Shown: positions 20,162 through 28,686 of the stretch, one piece after another
Layout: each line of letters begins with the position of its first letter
How positions within the stretch are numbered: position 1 is the stretch's first letter
Assembly: GCA_021780495.1 (NCBI GenBank)
Contig: JAJXYO010000053.1
Span: 1-43,893 of the forward strand
Direction of reading: 5' to 3'
From: Deltaproteobacteria bacterium
Lineage (GTDB): Bacteria > Desulfobacterota > Desulfuromonadia > Geobacterales > Pseudopelobacteraceae
DNA length: 43,893 nt
Translations under genes and position numbers: made by a program
The notes under the pieces: generated by a model
Told to the model about the DNA's origin: nothing
Seen by the model: the letters and a program-made list of their open reading frames with translations, nothing else
The model's database searches: none

Positions 20162-20602
20162 ATGTTGAAGGAATTCAAGGAGTTTGCCCTTAAGGGGAAC
20201 GTCATTGACCTGGCGATCGGTATCATCATCGGTGCCGCCTTTAACAAGGTTGTCCAGTCATTGGTCAACGACATCATCATGCCTCCGATCGGGATGCTGA
20301 TGGGCAAGATGGATTTCTCGGCTCTGTTTGTAAATCTTTCCGGGAAACAGTTTGATACCTTGGTTGAAGCCAAGAAAGCCGGCGCGGCTACCATTAACTA
20401 CGGCCTTTTCATAAACACGCTGGTCGATTTTTTCATAATGGCCTTTGTGGTCTTTCTCATGGTTAAGCAGATAAACCGTCTCAAGCGGGAGGTACCGATT
20501 GCCCCGGCTCCTGCTGAAACCAAGGAGTGCCCTTTCTGTTTGTCGATGGTGCCGCTGGCTGCCAAGCGTTGCTCCCAGTGTACATCCATGTTCGATATTT
20601 AA
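20162..20602 (+). CDS. mscL: Large-conductance mechanosensitive channel with a C-terminal zinc ribbon
   Basis: MscL opens under membrane tension to release solutes during osmotic downshock. The 146-aa protein has the conserved N-terminal helix and pore segment ([20 protein letters not shown]), the second transmembrane helix (about 83-103), and then an added C-terminal zinc-ribbon tail with Cys123, Cys126, Cys137 and Cys140. The tail replaces the usual helical bundle region. A strong AAGGAGG site precedes the ATG. The gene splits scpA and scpB, which are normally adjacent. Confidence 0.95.
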   Translation: MLKEFKEFALKGNVIDLAIGIIIGAAFNKVVQSLVNDIIMPPIGMLMGKMDFSALFVNLSGKQFDTLVEAKKAGAATINYGLFINTLVDFFIMAFVVFLMVKQINRLKREVPIAPAPAETKECPFCLSMVPLAAKRCSQCTSMFDI

Positions 20603-20620
20603 CCCCGCCAACTTGTAAAC

Positions 20621-21226
20621 ATGTCACTCTCTGCTATTATTGAATGCGTATTCTTTACCGCTGAAGCGCCGCTTTCGCTGGATCGTCTTTGTGAACTGTT
20701 GCACGAATTCGAGCGGGATGAGATCAAGGCGGCTTTGAACGTCCTGGTTCAGTCCTGCGATGAGCGCGATAGTGGAATCCACCTGGTTGAGGTCGCCGGA
20801 GGATGGCAGTACCGAACACGTCCCGGCTATCAGACCTATGTGACCCGTCACATCAAGGCCAAGTCTGCCAAGTTTTCTCAATCGGCACTTGAAACTCTGG
20901 CCATTGTGGCTTACCGTCAGCCGATAACGCGGGCCGAGGTAGAGCATCTGCGCGGAGTGGACTGCGGTGGGGTGTTGAAATCTCTTCTGGAGAAGAGGCT
21001 GGTAAAAATCCTGGGCAAGAAGGATATTCCGGGCCGTCCGCTTATCTATGGCACATCGAAAGAATTTCTTGAAATATTTGGCCTGAAAGATCTGAAAAGC
21101 CTGCCCACACTAAAGGAGATCCAAGCACTGGAGGATGTTCCACACTATGAACGTCAGGAAGAACTGCCGTTAGGGCAGGTAGGAGTATCCGAAGGGGAAG
21201 ATTTACCGTTGCTTTTCGAGGCTTGA
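20621..21226 (+). CDS. scpB: Segregation and condensation protein B
   Basis: ScpB forms a dimer of tandem winged helices that binds ScpA in the SMC complex. The 201-aa protein shows the family features AIIECVFFTAEAPLSLDRL, the TLAIVAYRQPITRAEVEHLRGVDC segment and KDIPGRPLIYGTSKEFLEIFGL. The C-terminal tail is acidic. The ribosome site before the ATG is weak, so translation may depend on coupling from mscL 18 bases upstream. Confidence 0.94.
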   Translation: MSLSAIIECVFFTAEAPLSLDRLCELLHEFERDEIKAALNVLVQSCDERDSGIHLVEVAGGWQYRTRPGYQTYVTRHIKAKSAKFSQSALETLAIVAYRQPITRAEVEHLRGVDCGGVLKSLLEKRLVKILGKKDIPGRPLIYGTSKEFLEIFGLKDLKSLPTLKEIQALEDVPHYERQEELPLGQVGVSEGEDLPLLFEA

Positions 21227-21244
21227 TCTCAGGAGGATACTTCT

Positions 21245-22051
21245 ATGAAGCGTCTGCCGGCAGTAGCAGGACAATTCTACCCCGGTAACAGCACGCAACT
21301 TCGCAGTGACCTGGCAACGATGATGCCGGAGCCGCACAGCCTGCATCACAGGGTCACCGGCATCATCGCACCCCATGCCGGATATATCTATTCCGGCGGC
21401 ATAGCTGGCAAGGTCTACGCATCTATCTATATTCCCTCAACAGTTCTGATACTAGGCCCCAATCATCGTGGTATTGGGTCTCCTGTTGCACTGTACCCAG
21501 CAGGAGAATGGCTCACACCTCTGGGCTCAATCCCTATCAATTCTAAGCTAAATTCCCTTTTGAATCAGCATGTTCCGTTTATACAGGAAGATTTTCTTGC
21601 TCATGAATTCGAACACTCACTTGAGGTGCAGGTACCATTTATTCAATATCTGAAACCTGATGTGTCAATTTCTGCCCTATGTCTGGGGCATGGTGACTAT
21701 CCCGCCATCAGACAGATCGGGCAGGGTATTGCTGTGGCAATGCGGGAATACGGAGGTGAGGTGTTGATCGTGGCCAGCTCGGATATGACTCATTACGAAT
21801 CGGCAGCTTCGGTTCGACGCAAGGACGGGGTGGCATTGGAAAAAGTGCTGAAGCTTAATCCGGAAGGGCTGCTCCAGGTGTGCAGCAGTGAACACATCAC
21901 CATGTGCGGTGCAATACCGGCTGCCATCATGCTGGTGGCGGCCAAAGAATTGGGTGCCGTGCAGGCCGAATTGGTTGCATATGGCACCAGCGGTGATGTA
22001 ACTGGCGATAATCAGGATGTGGTAGGATATGCAGCGCTTACGATCCGTTAA
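21245..22051 (+). CDS. amrB: MEMO1-family protein (AmmeMemoRadiSam system protein B)
   Basis: The 268-aa protein has the MEMO fold related to class III ring-opening dioxygenases. Visible motifs are AVAGQFYP near the start, IIAPHAGYIYSGG with His44, GPNHRG with His74, and SSDMTHYE. In many bacteria and archaea this protein is encoded with an AMMECR1-domain protein and a radical SAM enzyme; neither is nearby. The ribosome site AGGAGGA is strong. It follows scpB closely and is probably the last gene of the transcript. Its exact reaction is not established in the family. Confidence 0.85.
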   Translation: MKRLPAVAGQFYPGNSTQLRSDLATMMPEPHSLHHRVTGIIAPHAGYIYSGGIAGKVYASIYIPSTVLILGPNHRGIGSPVALYPAGEWLTPLGSIPINSKLNSLLNQHVPFIQEDFLAHEFEHSLEVQVPFIQYLKPDVSISALCLGHGDYPAIRQIGQGIAVAMREYGGEVLIVASSDMTHYESAASVRRKDGVALEKVLKLNPEGLLQVCSSEHITMCGAIPAAIMLVAAKELGAVQAELVAYGTSGDVTGDNQDVVGYAALTIR

Positions 22052-22637
22052 ATGCTAAACAGGCGCCCTGCATCGTACTTTACATAATATAGCTTATGGG
22101 CGATTTGGTGCGGTACGTAAAAATACTAAGCTCACCTGTTTTTGCACGATATTGGGTGGGAATCCATCATGTTCTCCATGTTGGGGTGTTTTCCGCGGGA
22201 TGGCTGGTAAGACGTTTTTTGGGGAAAGCGTGTCGATCAGGGTGATTGCAGAAGACATTCACGAGTCCATGATTTTTCGCGTGAATACAATGAATCCTGT
22301 GAGTCTCTGAAGTTAAACATTCAAAGATATCGCTATTCCCAAGTTGTCGAACTAAACAGACATTCGTTTCCATATATTGCACGTATCACATTAAATCAAT
22401 TATATCTACACTTATTTACCGTATAATAAACCCCACTATTTTAATTCAAGCCGTATCCCTAAGAAAATGCCTGACAGTCTTTGGTCTGGACTGCGCCATT
22501 TCATGCTATTATCGGTGTTATGTTTGCGTGGACTGTGCTATTGTCATGGATAGGTTGAATTAAACTTGCAAATTATAACAACTATCAGTAATATATTTAA
22601 GTTGAATTAAACAAAGTAATGAGGGGTGCCTTTCTGC
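22052..22637. other. 586-bp AT-rich regulatory gap before infA
   Basis: No believable gene was found. The right half is rich in promoter-like sequence. TTGCAC-17-TTATAT lies at 22377-22405. Two near-identical 19/20-base copies beginning TGGACTG lie at 22487-22505 and 22529-22548. TTGCAA-17-TAATAT lies at 22566-22594. An 11-base direct repeat TTGAATTAAAC occurs at 22555-22565 and 22602-22612. The left half shows nothing I can name. Confidence 0.5.
22566..22594 (+). promoter_or_regulatory. infA promoter flanked by direct repeats
   Basis: TTGCAA (22566-22571), a 17-base spacer and TAATAT (22589-22594) predict a start near 22601. Exact copies of TTGAATTAAAC lie directly upstream of the -35 and at the predicted start, placed as a pair of operator sites would be. 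Confidence 0.5.
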
Positions 22638-22856
22638 ATGAGTAAAGAAGAAGCGATTGAGGTTGAAGGAACCGTTATTGAGCCGTTGCCTAACGCCATG
22701 TTTCGTGTCAAGCTGGAAAACGAACACGTGGTGTTAGCCCACATATCTGGCAAGATGCGTAAATACTTCATCAAGATTCTCCCGGGCGACAAAGTCACTG
22801 TTGAACTCTCCCCCTACGATTTAAGCCGAGGACGCATTACTTATCGCGCCAAATAA
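22638..22856 (+). CDS. infA: Translation initiation factor IF-1
   Basis: This is a 72-aa OB-fold protein that binds the 30S A site during initiation. The sequence [19 protein letters not shown] through GRITYRAK is full length. The ATG at 22638 has a GAGGGGTG site; the ORF extends four codons further upstream, but those overlap this site. A free-standing infA outside the ribosomal protein cluster suggests there may be a second copy elsewhere. A weak hairpin separates it from efp. Confidence 0.95.
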   Translation: MSKEEAIEVEGTVIEPLPNAMFRVKLENEHVVLAHISGKMRKYFIKILPGDKVTVELSPYDLSRGRITYRAK

Positions 22857-22882
22857 TCCATTGTTTCGGTATAGTACGAACC

Positions 22883-22906
22883 AGGCCCATCTCTATTGAT
22901 GGGCTT
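22883..22906 (+). terminator. Hairpin between infA and efp
   Basis: GCCCATC (22885-22891) pairs exactly with GATGGGC (22898-22904) around a 6-base loop. The following TTGTGTCGTTT is a poor T-run, so termination would be partial at best; it may be an attenuator. Confidence 0.35.
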
Positions 22907-22942
22907 GTGTCGTTTCACAAATTACATTTTTGCGAGGAACCA

Positions 22943-23506
22943 ATGTACAGCGTAGCGGATTTAAAAAAAGGATTAAAATTAACCCTTGATGGGGCACCAT
23001 ACCTCGTTATTGCCTTTGATTTTGTTAAGCCGGGTAAGGGACAAGCGCTTTATCGCACCAAGATGCGCAACATGATCAACGGTACAATACTTGACAGAAC
23101 TTATCGTTCCGGTGAGTCATTCGAACCCGCGAGCCTGGAAGAGCGCCAGATGGAATATCTGTATAAGGAAGGCACCCATTACACCTTCATGGACCAGCAG
23201 ACATATGAACAGGTTGTCATGGAAGAAGATGCCATGGGAGATGCTAAATACTATCTGCTTGAAAACTGTAAGGTCGATGTTCTGATTTTTGGTGAAAAAG
23301 CTATTGGTGTCACGCTGCCTAATTTTGTCAACCTGCGTGTTGTGCAGACAGATCCTTGGGCCAAGGGAGATACCAGTGGCAATGATTCCAAACCAGCTAC
23401 GTTGGAAACCGGGTATGTTCTCAGGGTGCCTCCTTTTATAGAGGAAGGTGAGCTGATTACCATCGATACACGTAATGGAGAGTACTCGACTCGTGTTAAG
23501 GGTTGA
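22943..23506 (+). CDS. efp: Elongation factor P
   Basis: EF-P relieves ribosomes stalled at consecutive prolines. The 187-aa protein has the three beta-barrel domains and the loop FVKPGKGQA, in which Lys32 is the equivalent of the beta-lysylated lysine of E. coli EF-P (Lys34). The ATG at 22943 has a GCGAGGA site. EpmA and EpmB, which install beta-lysine, are encoded directly after it, so Lys32 is very likely modified. A strong terminator follows. Confidence 0.97.
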   Translation: MYSVADLKKGLKLTLDGAPYLVIAFDFVKPGKGQALYRTKMRNMINGTILDRTYRSGESFEPASLEERQMEYLYKEGTHYTFMDQQTYEQVVMEEDAMGDAKYYLLENCKVDVLIFGEKAIGVTLPNFVNLRVVQTDPWAKGDTSGNDSKPATLETGYVLRVPPFIEEGELITIDTRNGEYSTRVKG

Positions 23507-23528
23507 TAACAAAAAACATGTATTCCAC

Positions 23529-23558
23529 AAGGCGAGTCAGACGACTCGCCTTTTTTTT
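23529..23558 (+). terminator. Rho-independent terminator after efp
   Basis: GGCGAGTC (23531-23538) and GACTCGCC (23543-23550) form a perfect 8-bp stem with a 4-base loop, followed by eight T residues. Confidence 0.88.
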
Positions 23559-23610
23559 AGTTGCTTCGTTATTGCAGGTATCCTGATTGTAATGATTGGA
23601 TCGTTGTAAT

Positions 23611-24516
23611 ATGATGACACAACATAAAAAACTTATATTACGGTCGAGTGTGATCAAATCGATTCGATCCTTTTTTGAAGCCAAGGGCTTTCTTGAGGTT
23701 GAAACACCGCAACGTATTCCTGCCAATGCGCCAGAAGAACATATTGAACCGTACAAATCTGGTGATCTTTATCTGCATACCTCGCCGGAAATTTGTATGA
23801 AGCGATTGCTGTGCCGGGGCCACGATAAAATATTTCAGATTTGCAGGTGTTGGCGAAGTGATGAGCGCGGCAGCAAACATGTTCCAGAATTCACGATGCT
23901 TGAATGGTATCGTGCTAACAGCACCTATGTTGATCTGATGATAGATTGCGAAGAATTGCTACGGCATGTTGCTGAAGCATGTTGCTCAACTGCACCTATA
24001 AGTTACAATGCTAAATCTATAGCAATGAATAATGGTGCAATATTTTTCACTGTTGATGAGGCATTCGCAACGTTCAGTGATGCCCGTATGGAGGATGCCG
24101 TTAAAGATGGGAGTTTTGACGAACGGATGGTCACACAAATCGAACCAGCGCTTATACAGGATAAACCTGTAATCCTGATGGATTACCCAATAGAAATGGC
24201 GTCTCTTGCTCGTCGTAAACCTGGAAATCCTTTAGTCGCAGAGCGTTTTGAACTCTACGCTGGTGGTTTGGAGTTAGCCAATGGATTTAGTGAGCTCAAT
24301 GATCCCGTTGAACAGCGTGAGCGATTCTCTCATGCAAATTTGAAGCGAGCAGCAGCTGGATTTTCCCCCCTACCGCTACCTGAACCATTTTTACAAGAAT
24401 TGGCAATGTTGCCTCCCTCTGCCGGGATTGCCCTTGGCATAGATCGGCTCGTCATGTTGTTCGCAGGTACAAATTCAATTGATGACGTACTCGCATTTAC
24501 CCCCGAACAGCTGTGA
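23611..24516 (+). CDS. epmA: EF-P--(R)-beta-lysine ligase EpmA
   Basis: EpmA (PoxA/GenX) is a truncated class II lysyl-tRNA synthetase that attaches beta-lysine to EF-P. The 301-aa length fits: there is no anticodon-binding domain. Class II motifs are visible: FLEVETPQRIP (motif 1 region), CRCWRSDERGSKHVPEFTMLEWY (motif 2) and GIALGIDRLVML (motif 3), with GLELANGFSELNDP between. The start is not certain: ATG at 23611 and 23614 are alternatives, and an in-frame TTG lies at 23596. The ribosome site is weak. It comes after the efp terminator, so it may have its own promoter. Its 3' end overlaps convergent epmB by 20 bases. Confidence 0.93.
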   Translation: MMTQHKKLILRSSVIKSIRSFFEAKGFLEVETPQRIPANAPEEHIEPYKSGDLYLHTSPEICMKRLLCRGHDKIFQICRCWRSDERGSKHVPEFTMLEWYRANSTYVDLMIDCEELLRHVAEACCSTAPISYNAKSIAMNNGAIFFTVDEAFATFSDARMEDAVKDGSFDERMVTQIEPALIQDKPVILMDYPIEMASLARRKPGNPLVAERFELYAGGLELANGFSELNDPVEQRERFSHANLKRAAAGFSPLPLPEPFLQELAMLPPSAGIALGIDRLVMLFAGTNSIDDVLAFTPEQL

Positions 24517-25537
24517 TGTCGCGGTAAGTGACCCGCTCTCCCTGATAAGTCATGAGGAACAGCAGATCCCCTTCCCTTTCAATGATGTCAGGTATCAAGG
24601 CGACCTTTCCTTTTCCGTTTGGTAAATCGATCACATAATGAGGAACAGCCATACCCGTGATATGTCCACGCAATGCGCGGATGATCTCCAGTCCCTGAGT
24701 GACGGGAGTCCTGAAATGTGCCGCACCTTTTATCAGGTCCATTTGATGGATATAATACGGTCTGACACGCAACTCCAGCAAGCCGAGCATTAGTTCGCGC
24801 ATGACGGCCGCATCATCGTTAACGCCGCGAAGTAATACTGTCTGGTTTCCCAAGGGAATGCCAGCATCAGCCAGTAGTTCGCAAGCTTTTGAAGATGCAG
24901 CTGTTATTTCAGTCGGGTGGTTAAAGTGGGTATTTATATACAGTGGATGAAACCGGCGCAACATGTCGCAGAGTTCCGGGGTTACGCGTTCCGGAAATGT
25001 CACGGGGATGCGGGTACCAATCCGGATGATCTTTACGTGTTTAATTGCCCGTAGGCGACGTAATATCATATAAAGCGACGCATTATCAAGCATGAGTGGG
25101 TCGCCGCCGGAGAGGATCACATCTTGAACCGCAGAATGTGATTGAATGTATTTAATGGCGTTGTCAATCTGGTCGATGGCAGGCGGTAAATCATGACCGG
25201 CACCTACATGGCGCTTGCGCATACAGAATCGACAATATACAGGGCAGCGATTAGATACAAGCAATACAACCCGATCCGGGTATCGGTGGATCAGCCCGGG
25301 TGTCGGGCTTAGCAGACCCTCTGCCAGTGGATCTGCGTCCAGAAGGTCGTCATCCAGCTCTCGTGCATCCGGAACGCATTGCCGCCAGATAGCATCTCCT
25401 GGTTCTTGGATCAAGCCTGCATAATGGTTTGATACCTTGAAGGGATATATCGATGCGACCGCTTGAAGTTCTTTTGATAAAACAACGGCATTACTTGAAT
25501 TACAGCATGTTGAATCGATATACTTTATGGTTTGCAT
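24497..25537 (-). CDS. epmB: EF-P lysine 2,3-aminomutase EpmB (radical SAM)
   Basis: EpmB converts lysine to beta-lysine, the substrate of EpmA. The protein belongs to the KamA radical SAM family: Cys98, Cys102 and Cys105 in the CPVYCRFC motif bind the [4Fe-4S] cluster, and ILSGGDPLML and IRIGTRIPVTFPERVT follow. The frame is open for 34 more codons upstream. I chose the ATG at 25537 (346 aa) because those extra residues resemble no KamA N-terminus; no strong ribosome site decides it. A catabolic lysine 2,3-aminomutase is possible, but convergence with epmA behind efp favours EpmB. Confidence 0.87.
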   Translation of the reverse strand: MQTIKYIDSTCCNSSNAVVLSKELQAVASIYPFKVSNHYAGLIQEPGDAIWRQCVPDARELDDDLLDADPLAEGLLSPTPGLIHRYPDRVVLLVSNRCPVYCRFCMRKRHVGAGHDLPPAIDQIDNAIKYIQSHSAVQDVILSGGDPLMLDNASLYMILRRLRAIKHVKIIRIGTRIPVTFPERVTPELCDMLRRFHPLYINTHFNHPTEITAASSKACELLADAGIPLGNQTVLLRGVNDDAAVMRELMLGLLELRVRPYYIHQMDLIKGAAHFRTPVTQGLEIIRALRGHITGMAVPHYVIDLPNGKGKVALIPDIIEREGDLLFLMTYQGERVTYRDITAVRG

Positions 25538-25683
25538 CAACAAAGTCTCGTTTACCGGCCAGATGAGAGCCCAAGGCACTGCACAAGCCGGATATATTTG
25601 ATTTACCTTGAAAATAATCTGAATGTATGAAATATACAACAGCTAAATTCTATTTTGTAGAAGAGCATTTGGTATATCAACCT

Positions 25684-27390
25684 ATGTACACAAAATATTT
25701 CGGATTCAACGAAAAGCCATTTACCCTCACCCCCAATCCCCGATTTATCTTCCTCAGCAAAAACCATAAAGAGGCGTTTGCCCACCTGCTTTACGGCATC
25801 AACAATCATTATGGCTTTATTGAGCTGACGGGTGAAGTGGGCACTGGTAAGACAACGGTTTTGCGTACACTAATGGGGCAACTTCAGGATGAAAACTATC
25901 GCACGGCCCTGATATTCAGTCCATGCCTGACCGGTGTTGAACTGCTGCGCAGCATTAATACTGAGTTCGGGATTAATTGTACGAGTGAATATTCCAACGA
26001 ATTGCTGGCAGATCTCAACCGTTTTTTGCTGGAAGAATCGTCAGAAGGCCGAACGGTTGTTCTGGTAATTGACGAGGCTCAGAACCTCCAACCGGATGTG
26101 CTTGAACAGATTCGCTTGATCTCCAACCTTGAAACGGAAAATGACAAGCTTATCCAGATTATTCTGGCGGGACAACCTGAATTAGAGATTCTGCTTGGGC
26201 GTTCGGATTTACGACAGTTGAACCAGCGAATCGCAGTACGATACAAGCTTTGTTCCATGAGCATGTACGAGACACGTTCGTACATCAGACAACGTATGGA
26301 GGTTGCCGGAGAAACCGGTGGTGTTTCATTCAGTAACTATTCAATAAAATTGATCTATTTCGCCACACGCGGTGTACCCCGTCTGATCAACATCTTATGT
26401 GATCGGGTTCTGTTGATTGCTTATGGCGATGAATGTCGCCGGATTACCGCAGGAACTGTTATTCGAGGGATAAGGGAAGTGCTCAATCGTTCGCTGCTGT
26501 GGAAATTGGTTTTTATGATTGTCGGCATCATTATTTCAAGTTTCGCAGCAACATATCTTGTGGCAACCTACATAGGACATTTACCGCAATTTTCGAACAG
26601 TTCGAGCACCCAACCAACTTTTGTAGTTTCTTCCGGTTCTACTCAAACTAATCCGAAAACGGTTCCGACTCCGAATACGGTAATGCTGGAACAAGAAATT
26701 CTTTCAGCTAATCAAAACGATATCCATAAACAGGTATTTAACACCTTTGCCAGCCTATGGAGGGTTCGTCCGCTCAAAATTATCCATGAAAAACTGAAAA
26801 TACCCGAAACGTTCAAACGGTTGGCTGCCAAACGAAAGATGCAAGTGACGCTCGTTAATGGATCGTTGGATGACCTGTTTCGTTTCGATCTACCCTTTAT
26901 CGCCGTGACAAAATTGAATGGCGATTTTGGAGCGTACTGTTATGCCGTAGTATCTGTATCCAACGAACAATTGTCTGTATCCCCTCCTCTTTTTAATCGC
27001 AAAACCATATCCAAAGATGTTTTTTCCGCCGTTACCAGTGGAACGTACTACCTTGTCTGGCAAAACTACGGTCAGATACCTGTGATCCTTACAAAGGGTG
27101 AGAAGCGTTTCGAAATCAGAACATTACAGAGTCTTCTCAAGCAAGCTGGGTTCTACCGTGATGTTATTAATGGCATTTATACGGCTGCTACGATCACAGC
27201 TGTAAATCAATTTCAGCATTCGTTGGGGATTGCGCGTAACGATTCTTTGGGAGAGCTGACGTTGGCAGCCCTAACCCGGTTCGATACGACTCACAAGATT
27301 CCATCCCTGACCCAGGAAAACAAGAAAAACATGGCGACGAATTTTATTTCTGTACAAAATCCGCAGAGAAGGATTTCGAGTGTACAATAA
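25684..27390 (+). CDS. GspA/ExeA-type ATPase of the general secretion pathway
   Basis: ExeA/GspA proteins help the type II secretin cross the peptidoglycan. The 568-aa protein starts MYTKYFGFNEKPFTLTPNPRF, as the family does. The cytoplasmic AAA part has Walker A GEVGTGKTT (about 50-58) and Walker B VVLVIDEAQ (about 124-132). A transmembrane helix follows (about 273-296), then a periplasmic part ending in a peptidoglycan-binding domain (about 479-540, RTLQSLLKQAGFYRD). The start at 25684 was chosen over the in-frame ATG at 25627. gspB follows by 14 bases. No other type II secretion genes are present here. Confidence 0.88.
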   Translation: MYTKYFGFNEKPFTLTPNPRFIFLSKNHKEAFAHLLYGINNHYGFIELTGEVGTGKTTVLRTLMGQLQDENYRTALIFSPCLTGVELLRSINTEFGINCTSEYSNELLADLNRFLLEESSEGRTVVLVIDEAQNLQPDVLEQIRLISNLETENDKLIQIILAGQPELEILLGRSDLRQLNQRIAVRYKLCSMSMYETRSYIRQRMEVAGETGGVSFSNYSIKLIYFATRGVPRLINILCDRVLLIAYGDECRRITAGTVIRGIREVLNRSLLWKLVFMIVGIIISSFAATYLVATYIGHLPQFSNSSSTQPTFVVSSGSTQTNPKTVPTPNTVMLEQEILSANQNDIHKQVFNTFASLWRVRPLKIIHEKLKIPETFKRLAAKRKMQVTLVNGSLDDLFRFDLPFIAVTKLNGDFGAYCYAVVSVSNEQLSVSPPLFNRKTISKDVFSAVTSGTYYLVWQNYGQIPVILTKGEKRFEIRTLQSLLKQAGFYRDVINGIYTAATITAVNQFQHSLGIARNDSLGELTLAALTRFDTTHKIPSLTQENKKNMATNFISVQNPQRRISSVQ

Positions 27391-27404
27391 GAGTGGGGAA
27401 GCAG

Positions 27405-28082
27405 ATGAGTTCAATTCTAAAAGCATTGAAAAAAGTGGAAAATGATAAAAGAATATGTAGGCCAGACCAGTTTGGAATTGATGCAAGAATCTTGCAAGAC
27501 GGTTCTCCCGCCAGATTTACGCGTATCTCTGCTTCGCTGATTGCGGCCGCACTTTTTTTATGCGGCAGCGGTGCTACATACTTCTTCATGAGGCACGATA
27601 CCACACATCTTATACCACAGACACCACCTCCACGCTCAGTATCAGTACCCCTAGTTCCCGTTTCTGATGTTGTTCAGCCAGGATTGGGAAGCAGGCTGGT
27701 ATCAAGCTCACCAGCAAGGCGGTCTTCAGCGAAGCCAGCCTCAGTTGTTGGAGCACAGGCACGTACGACCGGTGCTGCTGTGAAATTGTCGCGTCCGACC
27801 CTCCCTGAAAGACAAACAGACAGAGCAGCAGCATCTGTATCCAGACCTGTTACTGCACCTATCGCTACAGTTAGTGCCGTGAGAAACATGCCACACCTTA
27901 CGGTAAACGGCATTGCTTATCAGGAAGGTGGCAGCGACAATCTGGCGGTGATCAATGGAATTACAGTGTCAAACGGTGCTGTTATTGAGGGGGTAAAGGT
28001 TGAGGACATTCAGAAGGATCGAGTGCAGTTCAGTCATGATGGCGAGAAGTTTGAAATTATCCTCAACAAGTCAAACAGGTAA
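27405..28082 (+). CDS. gspB: General secretion pathway protein B (GspB)
   Basis: The 225-aa bitopic membrane protein begins MSSILKALKKVENDKR, a family signature. It has one transmembrane helix (about 42-62), a Pro/Ser/Arg-rich periplasmic linker, and the C-terminal GspB domain (LTVNGIAYQEGG through KFEIILN). GspB works with GspA in secretin assembly, and the genes are adjacent as expected. The ATG at 27405 has a GGGGAAG site. The upstream GTG at 27393 would overlap that site. Confidence 0.87.
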   Translation: MSSILKALKKVENDKRICRPDQFGIDARILQDGSPARFTRISASLIAAALFLCGSGATYFFMRHDTTHLIPQTPPPRSVSVPLVPVSDVVQPGLGSRLVSSSPARRSSAKPASVVGAQARTTGAAVKLSRPTLPERQTDRAAASVSRPVTAPIATVSAVRNMPHLTVNGIAYQEGGSDNLAVINGITVSNGAVIEGVKVEDIQKDRVQFSHDGEKFEIILNKSNR

Positions 28083-28086
28083 TTGA

Positions 28087-28683
28087 TCAGCGTGCTATGA
28101 TCTTGATAAATCTGGCCAGATAATCTACTCCCGACCAGACTGTCAACAGCGTTGCTATCCAAAGGAAAAACATCCCCACATTGTGCATGTTTACATGCAG
28201 CCATTGCTGTTCAATCCCGAAGAACCAGTTATAGTCGTAATGCAGCAGAAGCCCGATAATCGCAACCAGCTGGAAAATTGTCTTGAATTTTCCGAGATTA
28301 CTGGCAGAGATAACGATCCCTTCGCTTGAAGCTATGCCTCGCAAACCGGTAATTATAATCTCTCGTCCCAGAATGACCAATACCATCCAGGCCGGCACTC
28401 GACCGAAGGGCAGGATCATGATCAAGGCCGCCATGACGATCAATTTGTCAGCAATTGGATCAAGGAATTTACCAAAGACTGTTACGATGCCCATCCGGCG
28501 GGCAAGATACCCATCGAGCCAGTCAGTTATGGATGCAAGTGAGAAAACCACAGCAGCCCAAAAAACGGACGATCGTGAGGGAGACAGCAGCATCGTAGCC
28601 ATCAACGGAATGGCGGCAATCCTCGTCATTGTGAGAATGTTCGGCAGGTTAAGTATCGTTGTTTTGGTTACAGAGGAGGGCAT
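28087..28683 (-). CDS. pgsA: CDP-diacylglycerol--glycerol-3-phosphate 3-phosphatidyltransferase
   Basis: PgsA makes phosphatidylglycerol phosphate in the inner membrane. The 198-aa multi-pass protein holds the full CDP-alcohol phosphotransferase motif DG-x2-AR-x8-G-x3-D-x3-D in DWLDGYLARRMGIVTVFGKF (Asp57, Ala61-Arg62, Gly71, Asp75, Asp79). Its ATG lies three bases after the transglycosylase stop and has a poor ribosome site, so translation is probably coupled. It converges with gspB with only four bases between the stops. Confidence 0.95.
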   Translation of the reverse strand: MPSSVTKTTILNLPNILTMTRIAAIPLMATMLLSPSRSSVFWAAVVFSLASITDWLDGYLARRMGIVTVFGKFLDPIADKLIVMAALIMILPFGRVPAWMVLVILGREIIITGLRGIASSEGIVISASNLGKFKTIFQLVAIIGLLLHYDYNWFFGIEQQWLHVNMHNVGMFFLWIATLLTVWSGVDYLARFIKIIAR

Positions 28684-28686
28684 TGT

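Noticed and set aside
22167-22382. 71-codon minus-strand ORF in the infA upstream gap
   Set aside because: No ribosome site, no motif, and it ends in the middle of promoter-like sequence.
24497-25639. The long version of epmB starting at 25639
   Set aside because: The extra 34 residues resemble no KamA-family N-terminus and would overlap the upstream region of the GspA gene; the ATG at 25537 is preferred.
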